Of a stretch of 64,000 nucleotides of DNA, positions 10,722-19,523 are shown in pieces (the stretch's first letter is position 1; each line of letters begins with the position of its first letter). The stretch is from Poecilobothrus nobilitatus (Eukaryota; Arthropoda; Insecta; Diptera; Dolichopodidae): NCBI GenBank assembly GCA_947095535.1, contig OX352772.1, positions 146,868,177-146,932,176 of the forward strand. The letters are read 5' to 3'. The notes beneath the pieces are model-generated. The model was not told where the DNA came from, made no database searches, and worked only from the letters and a program-made list of their open reading frames with translations. The translations under genes and the position numbers were made by a program.

Positions 10722-10845
10722 TATTTTAATTACACTAAACTTTATTATTAAATGTTATATCTCTTAGGAAGACATGATTGAGAAATATTATAATTTTCAA
10801 ATATGTATGAAAAAGTATTTATAAAAATATGGTGAAAAGTATTTA

Positions 10846-11253
10846 TTATATTTTTATATGATTTTCTTTATTAAATTGTTTTAAAAAAGCGTTCATACTA
10901 TAACTGCAACATCTATACCACGTATAAACACAACAATATTGCCCACAAACATCTGAATAGTTACTTTGTAACTGTTTTTTACTAAAAATTATACATTGAT
11001 TTTTTAAGTAACTTAAAATTTCTAATTTATCTGGTTTTCTACCAAACGAATCAAAATATTCAACACAGCCATTCTTTGGCTTAAAAATAGCTAACCAATG
11101 TGTTCCCGGATCTTTTGATTTATCAGTGTTTACAATTAAAAAAGTTTGTTTTTCAATTATTCTGGGAAGTTGATCCAGAGCAAAAACTCCTTTAAAAAAT
11201 TTACATGTGTGTTTGTTACATCTTAATACGTCACTTATCTCTAGGGTATTCAT
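10846..11253 (-). CDS. Adenain-like cysteine protease of Polinton, copy A
   Basis: Predicted maturation protease for virion proteins. The true ATG is at 11,253 (a TTG precedes it). Family landmarks are visible: His in GTHWLAIF, an acidic residue in YFDSFG, and Gln plus nucleophile Cys in CGQYCCVY. It is about 135 residues, shorter than the roughly 200 of adenovirus protease but near the size of compact Polinton enzymes. The start overlaps the stop of the upstream gene as TGATG. The frame is open in both copies, unlike the polymerase; copy B has one Cys-to-Arg change near residue 16 outside the catalytic motifs. Confidence 0.9.
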   Translation of the reverse strand: MNTLEISDVLRCNKHTCKFFKGVFALDQLPRIIEKQTFLIVNTDKSKDPGTHWLAIFKPKNGCVEYFDSFGRKPDKLEILSYLKNQCIIFSKKQLQSNYSDVCGQYCCVYTWYRCCSYSMNAFLKQFNKENHIKI

Positions 11254-11585
11254 CAATCAAATTGACTCAAGTCATATACTTTAGTTGTTTCTTTAATATA
11301 ATTTGATAAAAACTCTTTTTTGATTTTTTTATTTGTTATAATAACATCAAATTTTTCTAGTATTTGACAGAGCTCTTTATTTATTTTATCGTTGTACACA
11401 GTTCCAAAAGAGTAATTATCAAAATTATCATTTATAAAATCCCTAGTTGGAAATTTATACTTGAGCTCTTTTACAAACTTTTTACAAGGTTCTTTAAAAC
11501 CAACTATACAAATATCTTTCGCAAACAAGGTATTATTATCATCACTACAAAATGTTACATCCAGAAGTGCACAAGACAGTGACAT
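11253..11585 (-). CDS. Small Polinton protein, possibly RNase H-fold, copy A
   Basis: 110 residues, translationally overlapping the protease start by one base. It begins with a hydrophobic strand ending in Asp (CALLDVTF), then another strand (KDICIVGF), and later DVIITNKKIKKEFL before a final KVYDLSQFD. This resembles the plus-strand protein at 40,571-41,089 (VLIVDLQFL ... KIYVKGEQKKLFL ... IEDIS). I infer a paralogous pair with an RNase H/DEDD-like fold. This one lacks the Cys/His-rich tail of the other and may be truncated. No function is established. Confidence 0.55.
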   Translation of the reverse strand: MSLSCALLDVTFCSDDNNTLFAKDICIVGFKEPCKKFVKELKYKFPTRDFINDNFDNYSFGTVYNDKINKELCQILEKFDVIITNKKIKKEFLSNYIKETTKVYDLSQFD

Positions 11586-11632
11586 TTTGTCAAATATTCA
11601 AATTTACTTTTATATATGCTATTTATAGGTTT

Positions 11633-12898
11633 GAGAATATATTTCGGTTTTTATCAATTTGTACTTGCATCAAATTCTCCATAAACAATAGCAGTCAGTG
11701 TAGATGTAAGTGGTTTTGATAGTCTTGCCTCAATTCTAACTGTACCTTGATTTAGTATACCTTGACACACTTCATTTCCTGATGAATCTGGAGTTAAATC
11801 AAAAGCTAGAATGAAAAACCCATTACTAAACATGGTTTTTGTTATCTGATGACCTTTATCATTATGGTAAATTCCAGTTCCCAAAAAAGTGTACTGTATG
11901 CTCTTGTACAGCAATTATTTTCATCTGAAAAACCATCTGAACACCATTTACGTTTAACATAAATTGTGAAATATCAAAATGTTTAAAATTGTATGGGTTT
12001 TTTGACCTTTTTCCAGAGTAACCTGTATTTTCTGTCATGCAAAAAATGATTGTGTTTGGCAACTATCCAATAAAAACATTATCAAGTGATATTGATGAAC
12101 TATTCTGTGGAATGGTAAAAGTTTTTACCTCTACCCGTTTGTAGTTGTATTTGGCATTAGTTTTTTCCAATACAGCATTATGTGCTAATAGCACACTAGG
12201 ATTAATTGTTACATGCCTCATAAATAAAGCGGCTTCTAAAATTTTCAGTTGAGATTCATCAGTATCATCTGTAAAGAGGTAAAAATCTGGTTTTTCTAAT
12301 GTTAGGACAACTCGAACATCGACATTGTTTATGAGAAGTGTAGGTTAGTTAAACATATCTAAATGTAATTTCCCCATAAGTTCCACTACATTGCTATTTT
12401 GGTATAATTTTTGACGTTCCTTTGAACCACTATTATCTGTTTTTGCTATATTTGGCTTATCTAGCATCCATCCATTACACTCCAAATGCGTTGTAGCGGC
12501 ATCCGTACCATAATTTAACAATGATTCAATATAAGCTCTGTAATGATAATTGCCATCTGATGGAGATATATTCTTTCCATTTAGTTGAACATTACATTGT
12601 TTTATAAATGAATGTAACATATTATTAACCACAATTGGTTGTTGTATAGGTGTTCCATCAGTTTTTTTATCTTTATTCTATTGAGTTCCATCTTTTTTAA
12701 AATTTGTACTTTTAATTTTAGATATGTCGAAGACAAGTCTCTATATGTATCACCGTGCCTTAGTGAAACAAATTCTATGACAGACGGATTATCTAAAGAA
12801 GCAATAGGGTTATAGGAAACTTCTTCAGATCGTAAAATACTTGACTGAATAGGCTGTGTTTTAAAAATATCAAGCTCTGATTTCATACATTCAATCAT
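11633..12898 (-). pseudogene. Polinton major capsid protein (double jelly-roll), copy A, broken
   Basis: About 420 codons on the - strand, start ATG at 12,898. N-terminal landmarks include DLSSTYLKLKVQI and NVQLNGKNISPS with YHYRAYIESLL; the C-terminus has FAFDLTP-type sequence (ILAFDLTPDSSG) and TAIVYGEFDAS, as expected of Polinton major capsid proteins. Lesions: a one-base deletion near 12,690 (private to copy A), in-frame TAA at 12,345-12,347 and TAG at 12,063-12,065, a frameshift near 11,915, and a 2-base deletion near 11,665 (private). The TAA and TAG are shared with copy B. Confidence 0.9.
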
Positions 12899-12900
12899 AA

Positions 12901-13340
12901 TTATTCAAAAATATCTTTTTGTTTGTTTTTGTTATTAACTTTGCGTCGCTTCGACGTAAAATAATTTAAATTATTAATGAGTGGTCTTTTTATAGATTTT
13001 CTTCGTTTTCTTTTGCCTTGTCCATACATTTCATTGAGTTTCCGAACTGCACCTCGTCTTACATTTTTCATTATCTCTTTACTTCGATCTTGAACCACTT
13101 CTTTTGCATTTGCACCTGTGGCAATATCAAATAATGCATTAATACCAGAGTTAATAACCTCTTTTTTAATATATTAGCTCCAGACGTAAATATTGGTTTT
13201 AAATATCTAAAAAGACCACCGAAAAAGCTCCCTAACCCTCGTCCCCTTTGGTAAGGTACAATTGAGTGTAACAAAGGACCAATATCCTCAAGACCTTTTC
13301 CTGATTGAACTAAATAATATTTGTAGTACGCTCTCTCCAT
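12901..13340 (-). pseudogene. Gly-rich Polinton virion-associated protein, copy A, frameshifted
   Basis: Start ATG at 13,340, two bases upstream of the capsid start region. The N-terminal part contains YQRGRGLGSFFGGLFRYLKP, a Gly-rich amphipathic segment typical of a small conserved Polinton protein next to the capsid gene. The C-terminal half is strongly basic (KRKRRKSIKRP, TSKRRKV). A one-base shift near 13,163, shared with copy B, separates the halves. Gly-rich amphipathic and basic segments would fit a membrane-active or core protein, but that role is inference. Confidence 0.75.
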
Positions 13341-13386
13341 AATGAATAAAATAAAATAATATATAGTTTTGTAAAATCGCTTTTAT

Positions 13387-14310
13387 TTATACTTTTTTAA
13401 AAGGTACTACAATTTTTGTTGGAATTGAACTATTGGAAAAGTTTATTTTGTATCCATATTTATCACATAAAAGTAATGAAATGTTAATAAACGATTTCTC
13501 CACATTGCAATATCGGATATTACTGAATTCTTTTACAGTATCAGTGAAAGAATTTTGTATGTTAACAGATCTTAAACACCTTATATCTTTATCACCTAGT
13601 TTTTACGGTTCAATTATATCTGTGTATATAAAAAACATATCTGGTTTACTAATGGGAATCAATTGTACACTATCTATAAGTTTTGAAAGCTTCTATTACA
13701 CGTTTATTACACATTTATATTTTTTAAAATCTGTAACTTTAAAAGATACTTGATTGAAACATGTTGTCAAAAGTCCTTCGAGGGTATAAGCGTAATTTGC
13801 TCTTATTTTTATATCTATTTTAGGCTTAGTAGCACATATTGTGGTGTAACTTAAATTTTTAGGCATCTCCTCAGCTTTTATTGGTTGTGTATAATGAACT
13901 TCATCGTTTATAAAATTAAAAATTCCCCAAATCAACTGTCGTTCAACTTCTTTTCTTGTAAACCTATTAAGTGGGCGTGTATTTTGAATTAGTGTTGGTA
14001 GTAGAAAAACTTTCCAGTCGCATATCATTTGTTTTTCTATGTATGGAATATATGATGTTCCAACTCCTATCATATCTTTCTGCATACCTTTAATAAATAT
14101 TTGAGTACTTTTTTCCCATTCTTCACCATATACATTTGGAACGAAGTCATTAACATACATTTCTGAAATACCGACTTTCCACCTTGAATTACACATGTAT
14201 TTATTCATTTTATTTGTAAAAGATGATAATGAATTTTCTGGATAATAGTTCATAGATGAATCACTGAGTAAAGTGACATAAAATTCATCATTTACTTGTA
14301 TGTTGTCCAT
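13387..14310 (-). pseudogene. Polinton minor capsid (penton-like) protein, copy A, broken
   Basis: About 308 codons. The N-terminus has FYVTLLSDSSMNYYP then SSFTNKM and WKVGISEMY, a recognisable Polinton/adintovirus minor-capsid signature. The ATG at 14,310 overlaps the preceding gene by 19 bases. Two adjacent in-frame stops (TAA TAG) lie near 13,697 in both copies. An extra TAA at 13,603-13,605 is private to copy A. The tail ends PFKKV at 13,387. On the + strand a shadow frame crosses this gene and is not real. Confidence 0.85.
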
Positions 14311-14956
14311 GAGCTTGCGGATTTATTCTTACGAATTGGAAAATTAAGTTCTGTTTGAGTATTACCTACTGCTGACCTTAAAACACGTCTTGATGAATTA
14401 TTCAACTCTTTGCTATTTATAGTTTTTTCTTTTTTCGTTGGTGGGCTTGGGCTATCTAAAGGAACAGTTATAATGTCTCCTGTATCAGTTTCAAAAATTT
14501 GTACATTTGATTTCTAATTGATTTTCTTTTTCTAAGGCATTCTCCAACTGAAGCAGCTGACAATGCTTTTGTTAAAACATTTTCCTGAATTTCCTCATCA
14601 AATACTTCGTCATCAGCTTCTTTTTCATATACTTCTTCTTCTTCAGGAACAACTTGTATTCCTACATTCTTATATTCAGGAAAATGCGATTGAGCTTCCG
14701 CATCTATATACATTGGTTTTGCACGAGTTTGAGTACCTTTTGTTTCCGTAATTTTTACTTTCTCCTCTTTATTTCTAGGAAGTACTCTATTTTTGTTTCT
14801 TATTTTAAATAGATTTTGTCTGTATAAATACCATTTTTAAGTGTCTGCTAGATATTTATTTAACAATATTTTTTTCATATTTTTATCCAACTCATTTAAT
14901 TCAAAGCCTGCATTTTGTTTCATTTTCTCATAAATCTCGGGTTTTAGAATAATCAT
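14292..14956 (-). pseudogene. Charged Polinton protein of unknown function, copy A, broken
   Basis: Start ATG at 14,956 (MIILKPEIYEKM...), then a Lys-rich helical stretch, an acidic EEEEVYEKEADDE patch and a basic tail ending RKNKSASSW. Lesions: TAA at 14,837-14,839 (shared) and a one-base deletion near 14,514 (private to copy A; copy B is open there). The 3' end overlaps the start of the penton-like gene. Its position between core and penton genes suggests a structural or scaffold role; this is a guess from context. Confidence 0.65.
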
Positions 14957-14976
14957 TTTGTTAAATGTTGTATTAT

Positions 14977-15294
14977 TCAAAAGTGTACTTTATTATTATT
15001 ATTACCTGCACCAAGAAGTGTAGGTAAAAATCCACCACGTTGAATAATGATTTTTCTTTTACTATTTATAGATTTTTGGCGGCAAATGAGGGATCTCAAT
15101 TCCTTTTTATACTTTCGTAATTGGGTTGTTGATTTTTTACTTAGATTACAATTACCTTTTAAAATATTTAAAGCAATTTCACAAAATGTTTTGATTACTT
15201 CAGGGTCACAATGTTTTATAATTACTTTCTGAAATTTCGGTTTAGAGCTTTTTAATAGGTGCAATATATGACGGTTGACCTTCAAACGTTTCAT
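14977..15294 (-). CDS. Conserved small basic Polinton protein, copy A
   Basis: About 105 residues; the ATG is at 15,294, and earlier in-frame codons are TTG. It overlaps the 3' end of the ATPase gene by 53 bases in another frame. It has NLSKKSTTQLRKYKKELR and a terminal RGGFLPTLLGAG. This pattern (basic helix, then GGFLP..LL) is a small protein I associate with many Polintons, usually beside the ATPase. Its role is unknown; basic character and position would fit DNA packaging or core. Identical length in copy B. Confidence 0.75.
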   Translation of the reverse strand: MKRLKVNRHILHLLKSSKPKFQKVIIKHCDPEVIKTFCEIALNILKGNCNLSKKSTTQLRKYKKELRSLICRQKSINSKRKIIIQRGGFLPTLLGAGNNNNKVHF

Positions 15295-15916
15295 ATTCTT
15301 TGCCAAATTGTTCTAATTGATCTCTTGTACAAAAACACAAACCTTTTCCAAATATATCACTTCTTAATCGAAATATATCATTAACGTCTTGAGTAAGATC
15401 TATTAATATATACCCGTATGGTTCTGACGTCACTTCATTATATACTTTTTCAAATGCTTTGATTTGATTGGGATATATTTGGCGAGCTAGAGGTAATATC
15501 TGCGATTTATCTCTTAGATTTTTGAAAAGTACTAGATATTTACAGTTAAGCGAAATATCTCTTGAAAATTTACCCTGGTGAAAAACATTTTGTGTTACAA
15601 ATATTACAGATAAATTTCTATGGTGTGATCCTCTAGTAAATAAATTACATACATACTTATCATGGGAATTTAATATCATATCGTCGATAATAATTAACAA
15701 AGGTTCTTTATTGTCATTAAAATCCGGAATAGTGTTACTATATTCCACATCTTTTAAATATTTTGGAACGGCATTTTTGTCTGGATTACACCAAATAATT
15801 TTATTAATATGCGGTTGTACATTTTCTTTTTTATACTTTATTAAATTATGAATAAAAGTGGTTTTACCACAGCATGATGGCCCCGCTACCATCATTGTAA
15901 ATGGATGAAATAGCAT
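15242..15916 (-). CDS. Packaging ATPase (A32/FtsK-HerA-like) of Polinton, copy A, open frame
   Basis: Predicted motor for genome packaging. First ATG at 15,916 (MLFHPF). Walker A is GPSCCGKTT near residue 10-18; Walker B is LLIIIDDM near residue 83-90; a TQN sensor-type motif follows (FVTQNVFHQG). About 224 residues, close to the usual compact size of Polinton and virophage ATPases. The frame is fully open here, while copy B lost Walker B by deletion. Confidence 0.93.
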   Translation of the reverse strand: MLFHPFTMMVAGPSCCGKTTFIHNLIKYKKENVQPHINKIIWCNPDKNAVPKYLKDVEYSNTIPDFNDNKEPLLIIIDDMILNSHDKYVCNLFTRGSHHRNLSVIFVTQNVFHQGKFSRDISLNCKYLVLFKNLRDKSQILPLARQIYPNQIKAFEKVYNEVTSEPYGYILIDLTQDVNDIFRLRSDIFGKGLCFCTRDQLEQFGKEYETFEGQPSYIAPIKKL

Positions 15917-16008
15917 AGTTGTATTAGTTAAAAATAGCACTGTTAACCTATATTTATATGAAAAGCTCTTTTGCCGAAGTGAATATAAATGTAAATTTAT
16001 TTATTTTA

Positions 16009-16096
16009 ATGAGTATTCTTACACAAACCGTCGACATGGTTAAACGAGTTCTCATAGTTGACCTACAATTTTTACAAGGAAATGAAAAGCAATATT
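16009..16096 (+). pseudogene. Stub of the RNase H-like Polinton gene, copy A
   Basis: The first ~29 codons (ATG at 16,009, including KRVLIVDLQFL) match the gene at 40,571 in copy B. A ~540-bp deletion at about 16,095 then joins directly to right subterminal sequence (TTTTTTGTTCTAC). Confidence 0.85.
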
Positions 16097-16708
16097 CTTT
16101 TTTGTTCTACATTCTTACATATCAATAAAATCTTAAAATACTAATAATTTTTTCTTTCCTCTTCTTTAAATATTTCATCAGAACAAAAAAAAAAAGAAAA
16201 AAATTCATCTCAAAATATCAATTTGCTCAAGGTTGATTCAGATTTAAAAACCAGCTTTGCACTTTTTTCTTTTAATTTTAAAAATTCGCTTAGGTACACT
16301 TAATTTATTTAAATTTTTCTCTTTACATTTTATAAAAACGCATTTTTTCTTACTATTTCCATTCACGCCTATTACTTAAATCACATGTAGATATTTTTGA
16401 TTTCCTATTTGTTTTCTTTTTATTCATATTTTTGTCAACATTCTAACATAACAATAAAATCTTATACGGTGATTACTCGCAATTAATTAATGGTTTTTAT
16501 TTCCTCTTCTTTAAATACTTCATAAAAAAAAAAAAAAACAAGAAAAAAAGAAAAAAAATGCATCTCAAAATTGCATTAATTTTGTTGATTCTTCATCTAA
16601 GATGTAAAAAACCAGTTTGCACTTTTTTTTAATTTTAAAGAAACGTATAGGTACATTTTTTTTCTCTTTACATTGTATGAAAAAGCATTTTTTTTTTCCT
16701 ACTCTTTT
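16097..16708. repeat. Polinton right subterminal region, copy A; no gene
   Basis: Inverted counterparts of the left subterminal subrepeats (TTTCCTCTTCTTTAAATA recurs near 16,152 and 16,500; CCTATTACTTAA near 16,368 and 16,717). Period about 350 bp. Long A and T runs. No gene seen. Confidence 0.7.
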
Positions 16709-16913
16709 CCTGCATACCTATTACTTAAACCAAGTATACAATCTTTATAAACAACTGACGATCGCCGCCAGTCTGACTTACTTTTACAATGACCTTGACA
16801 TACTTCCTGTCTGTCCTTCCGGGTGGCTTTGACCTACTTCTGGGTGACCTTGACCTACTTCCGGATGATCTTGACCTACTGATCTGTCTGGCTCAAGTGC
16901 CTACCTATCTACT
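16709..16913 (-). repeat. Polinton right terminal inverted repeat, core
   Basis: Reverse-complement match to 1,852-2,056, ending CTACCTATCTACT. Followed by the target duplication TTGGCA at 16,914-16,919. Confidence 0.9.
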
Positions 16914-16923
16914 TTGGCAGAGT

Positions 16924-17640
16924 GGTGTTCTTTCATGTTTTATTTAAGTCTCTGAAATTTGAGAGGATTTGGTTCATGGGTTCGGATCTTGGAAGCTTCC
17001 GAACGAGCTCTAGAGCAAACGAGTATATCTCCACAATCAACAAAGATAGAACCTTTATTTTTAGTACGAGTGTGCTGTTATGTTTCCTTTTCTATAAAAT
17101 TGGTAACTGACATTTGAAAGAATTTGAACCATGGATTCGTATATTGGAAGCTCCCAAACGAGCCCCAGAGCAAACGAGATTATCTCCAAAACCAACAAAG
17201 ATAGAACCTTTAAATTTATTACAATGATGTTCCTTCCCGTTTGATTTATGTCTCTGAAATTCAAGAGGGTATGTTCCATGGGTTTCGATGGAACATACAA
17301 TTTTGGAAGCTTCCGAACGAGCCCCAGAGCAAACGAGTATATCTCCACAACCAACAAAGATAGAACTTTTATTTTTAGTACAAAGGTGTTCTGTTATGTT
17401 TCCTTTTCTGTAAAATTGGAAACTGACGTTTGAAAGAATTTGAACCATGGGTTCGTATTTTGGAAACTTCCGGGCGAGCACAAGAGCAACGAGCATATCT
17501 CCAAAACCAACAAAAGTAGAACCTTTAAATTTAGTACAATGGTGTTCTGGCATGTTTTCTTTATGTTCCTGAGATGGATTCGATGAATTGGAGTGGCAAT
17601 ACGGGTACATGACACACACCTCTCAAGGAATAACAATCTT
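16924..17640 (+). repeat. 147-bp minisatellite, right part (copy A)
   Basis: About four to five diverged units continuing the array cut by the Polinton; later units drift (AAAGAATTTGAACCATGGGT, then a degenerate last unit). It continues exactly as the uninterrupted array does after 52,321. Confidence 0.85.
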
Positions 17641-17853
17641 CGAAATTAATAAAGATAGAAACTTAAAATTTTTTACAAAGGTTTCAAGCATATCCCAAGA
17701 GCATGCTTCTTTTACGTTCCTGAAATTCGAGGTAAATAAGACAGAAAAGGGAAGAAGTTCAAGCAGCTGCCAAAAAAACTTATAGATTTTTAATTTAATT
17801 CGAATTATTCAGGTGTAGGGTATTAATAAGTCGGTTACTGTTACATTTACTTG

Positions 17854-18511
17854 TTTTTTATGAACTGTATTCTAAAAAACGAAAATTGCTTACCCAGAAT
17901 TTGGTATTCAAGATTTTCAATTTATCAACATAGCATTAAAAAATATGAGTAGAAAGTTAATTTTTTTACAAGAATAAAGATAAAATTTCAAACTTTCTTT
18001 TCATATATATTTTATCTATTTTTATTTAAATTAAAATTATAAAAACTTGATTTTAATTCAAAAATACTAACCAAATTTGTGCAAAATTTATTAAAGCTTT
18101 TGAATTCTTAGGTTATGTTCACTAAATTATGAACAATTTTTACTCTAATTCTTTTTTGATAGTATTAAAATGGCTGTCATGTTAAAATGATTAAAATACC
18201 TTTTCCTATATTTTTTATGGAAAATATATTAAAAATTTTGAGTTGAAAGCTGAAATTTTGTAAGATGGTAGCAGATATTCTAAACTTTAATTTGAATTAA
18301 AATTCGACATTTTTGGGTAAGTATTTTACAACGAAAACTTAATATACATTTTCGTAAAAAATCATATTTTTGGGTAAAAAAAATAAGAAATTATTAAAAA
18401 AAAATTTTCAAAATGTCATTTTTTGAGCTTTCCGCTCATTTTTTTGTATGTATTTTACTAATCTAAACAAATATTTCAGTGTCCAGGCCTTCTAAATTAT
18501 TGTTAACCGTG
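17854..18511 (-). other. 5' subterminal region of X1; no gene
   Basis: Read on the - strand this is similar to the 5' regions of the N and A elements. It starts at the terminal repeat, passes GAGCGGAAAGCTCAAAAAAT, and ends near the TTCTGGGTAAGCAATTTTCG stretch. No open frame of note. Confidence 0.7.
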
Positions 18512-18557
18512 CTTGGAAAGAAACGAACGAAAATAAAAAATAGTTTATAGTTTTTGT

Positions 18558-18565
18558 GTTACGTC
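18558..18565. repeat. Left 8-bp target duplication of P-like element A1
   Basis: GTTACGTC. The right-hand counterpart is CTTACATC (23,003-23,010) here and GTTACGCC (48,022-48,029) in copy 2. The same 8 bases occur once, uninterrupted, in units 3-5. Confidence 0.8.
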
Positions 18566-19523
18566 CAGAGCCAACAATAATGGAAGGTCATGACATCGAA
18601 ACCTTTGAATGCATTAGTGCAAAATTTCTATGTATTTTGAGAGAAAATTGCAAAAAATGACATTTCTTAAAATTTTTTCTTTTATTTTTTTTTTCTTCTT
18701 TTTTTAGGAAAAAGACCAAAATGGGCAGAATTTCATATAGTTTTTTTTTAAATATGCATCGAAATGTTCCAATTTTTTTTATTTCAGATAGCTTATTGTT
18801 TGCCCAATACAACAAGTAGGTTTTTAACTTTGAACTCAAAAATTTAAACCCTTTTTTAAGCAAATTTGTAAAACTCCAATTTTTTTAAATTTCTTATTGC
18901 ATCCATGTTGCTACTGTCAAAAAAAAAATGAGTAAATTTTTTTTATAAATTCTGTGCACATAACCTTAAAATTTAAAAGCTTTTATATTAAAATGATAGA
19001 AAATTGGTAAGTAAATTTTTTTTAATGTTTTGTTCAGGTGGAGTTTTTGTATATTAAATTTCATTAAAATATGAAATATATATAAAAATGAAGCTTGGAG
19101 TTTCTTCTTTACTCTTGTAAAAAGATTAAATTTCAAATCGCATTTTTCAGTGCAATTTTGAATAAAAAACGAAAGGAGGTTCTGATTTTGATATACGTAA
19201 ATTTTCAAATTTTTATTACAGTTATCAAAACAAAAAAGGTGTAGTATTTAATAGTGAAGTATAGAAGTAGTTGTAGTAAAACATAATAAAATATATTGAA
19301 GATTAATTTAATTTATTAGTTCATTGAATTTTAGTAATTATTGTATTTAATTTGCAATTTTTAGTTTTATTTTAACTTTCAAAAAAATTTTATTTCAATT
19401 TTGAAAGTTCAATTAATTATTGTTTTTATTTTAAATAAAATAAAATTTTCGTTTTCATTTAAAAATTAAAGCTTTAGTTTTTTTATTTAGTTTTTATTTA
19501 TTCTATTACTCTTTTTAATTATA

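Larger units (their letters stand above)
1852..16913. mobile_element. Polinton/Maverick element, copy A (15,062 bp)
   Basis: A giant self-synthesising DNA transposon, related to adintoviruses. Termini begin AGTATATAGGTAGGCA on the left and, on the opposite strand, AGTAGATAGGTAGGCA on the right; Polinton ends characteristically start with AG. It is flanked by 6-bp duplications. It holds PolB, a chromodomain integrase, protease, double jelly-roll major capsid, penton-like protein and packaging ATPase, with replication and integration genes on + and most virion genes on -. PolB, integrase and both capsid genes are broken, so it is defective. It differs from copy B by point changes, a ~540-bp deletion near 16,095 and small indels. 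Confidence 0.95.
1213..17853. mobile_element. Nested TATACCC-ended element carrying a minisatellite, split by a Polinton
   Basis: It begins TATACCCTACACCTAAGG and ends with AGGTGTAGGGTATTAATAAG plus about 30 bp; TACCCTACACCT and AGGTGTAGGGTA are perfect inverted repeats. After the start comes a region with TGTCCGTCCGTCCGTCCGTT, then a 147-bp minisatellite. This architecture resembles widespread non-autonomous fly repeats; the family name is not certain to me. The right boundary is inferred by comparison with X5, where this element is absent around 61,120. The Polinton interrupts the minisatellite. Confidence 0.65.
698..18511 (-). mobile_element. X1: reverse-oriented non-autonomous P-like element, filled by nested insertions
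   Basis: The ends are inverted repeats starting CACGG(C/T)TAACAATAATTT, followed by AGAAGGCCTGGACACTGA; the roughly 36 bp differ at one site. They are flanked on both sides by a perfect 8-bp duplication CTTGGAAA (690-697 and 18,512-18,519). CA-starting terminal repeats and 8-bp duplications are P-element-superfamily traits. Its 5' (right) subterminal region, read on the - strand, is similar to the 5' regions of the forward N and A elements (motifs such as TTTCAGCTTTCAACT and TACCAGATTCTGG-like), so X is a relative lying in opposite orientation. No transposase is left. Compared with X3-X5 it lacks about 900 bp of 3' subterminal sequence, just after position 770. Confidence 0.85.

Noticed and set aside
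13433..13753. A 106-codon + strand frame, repeated at 38,071
   Set aside because: It lies antisense to the penton-like gene, whose N-terminal signature and position are recognisable; the + frame has no domain.
1852..16913. A free virus genome or a viral contig
   Set aside because: Target duplications, fly-type flanking repeats, an empty site and a tandem duplicate show a resident integrated element.
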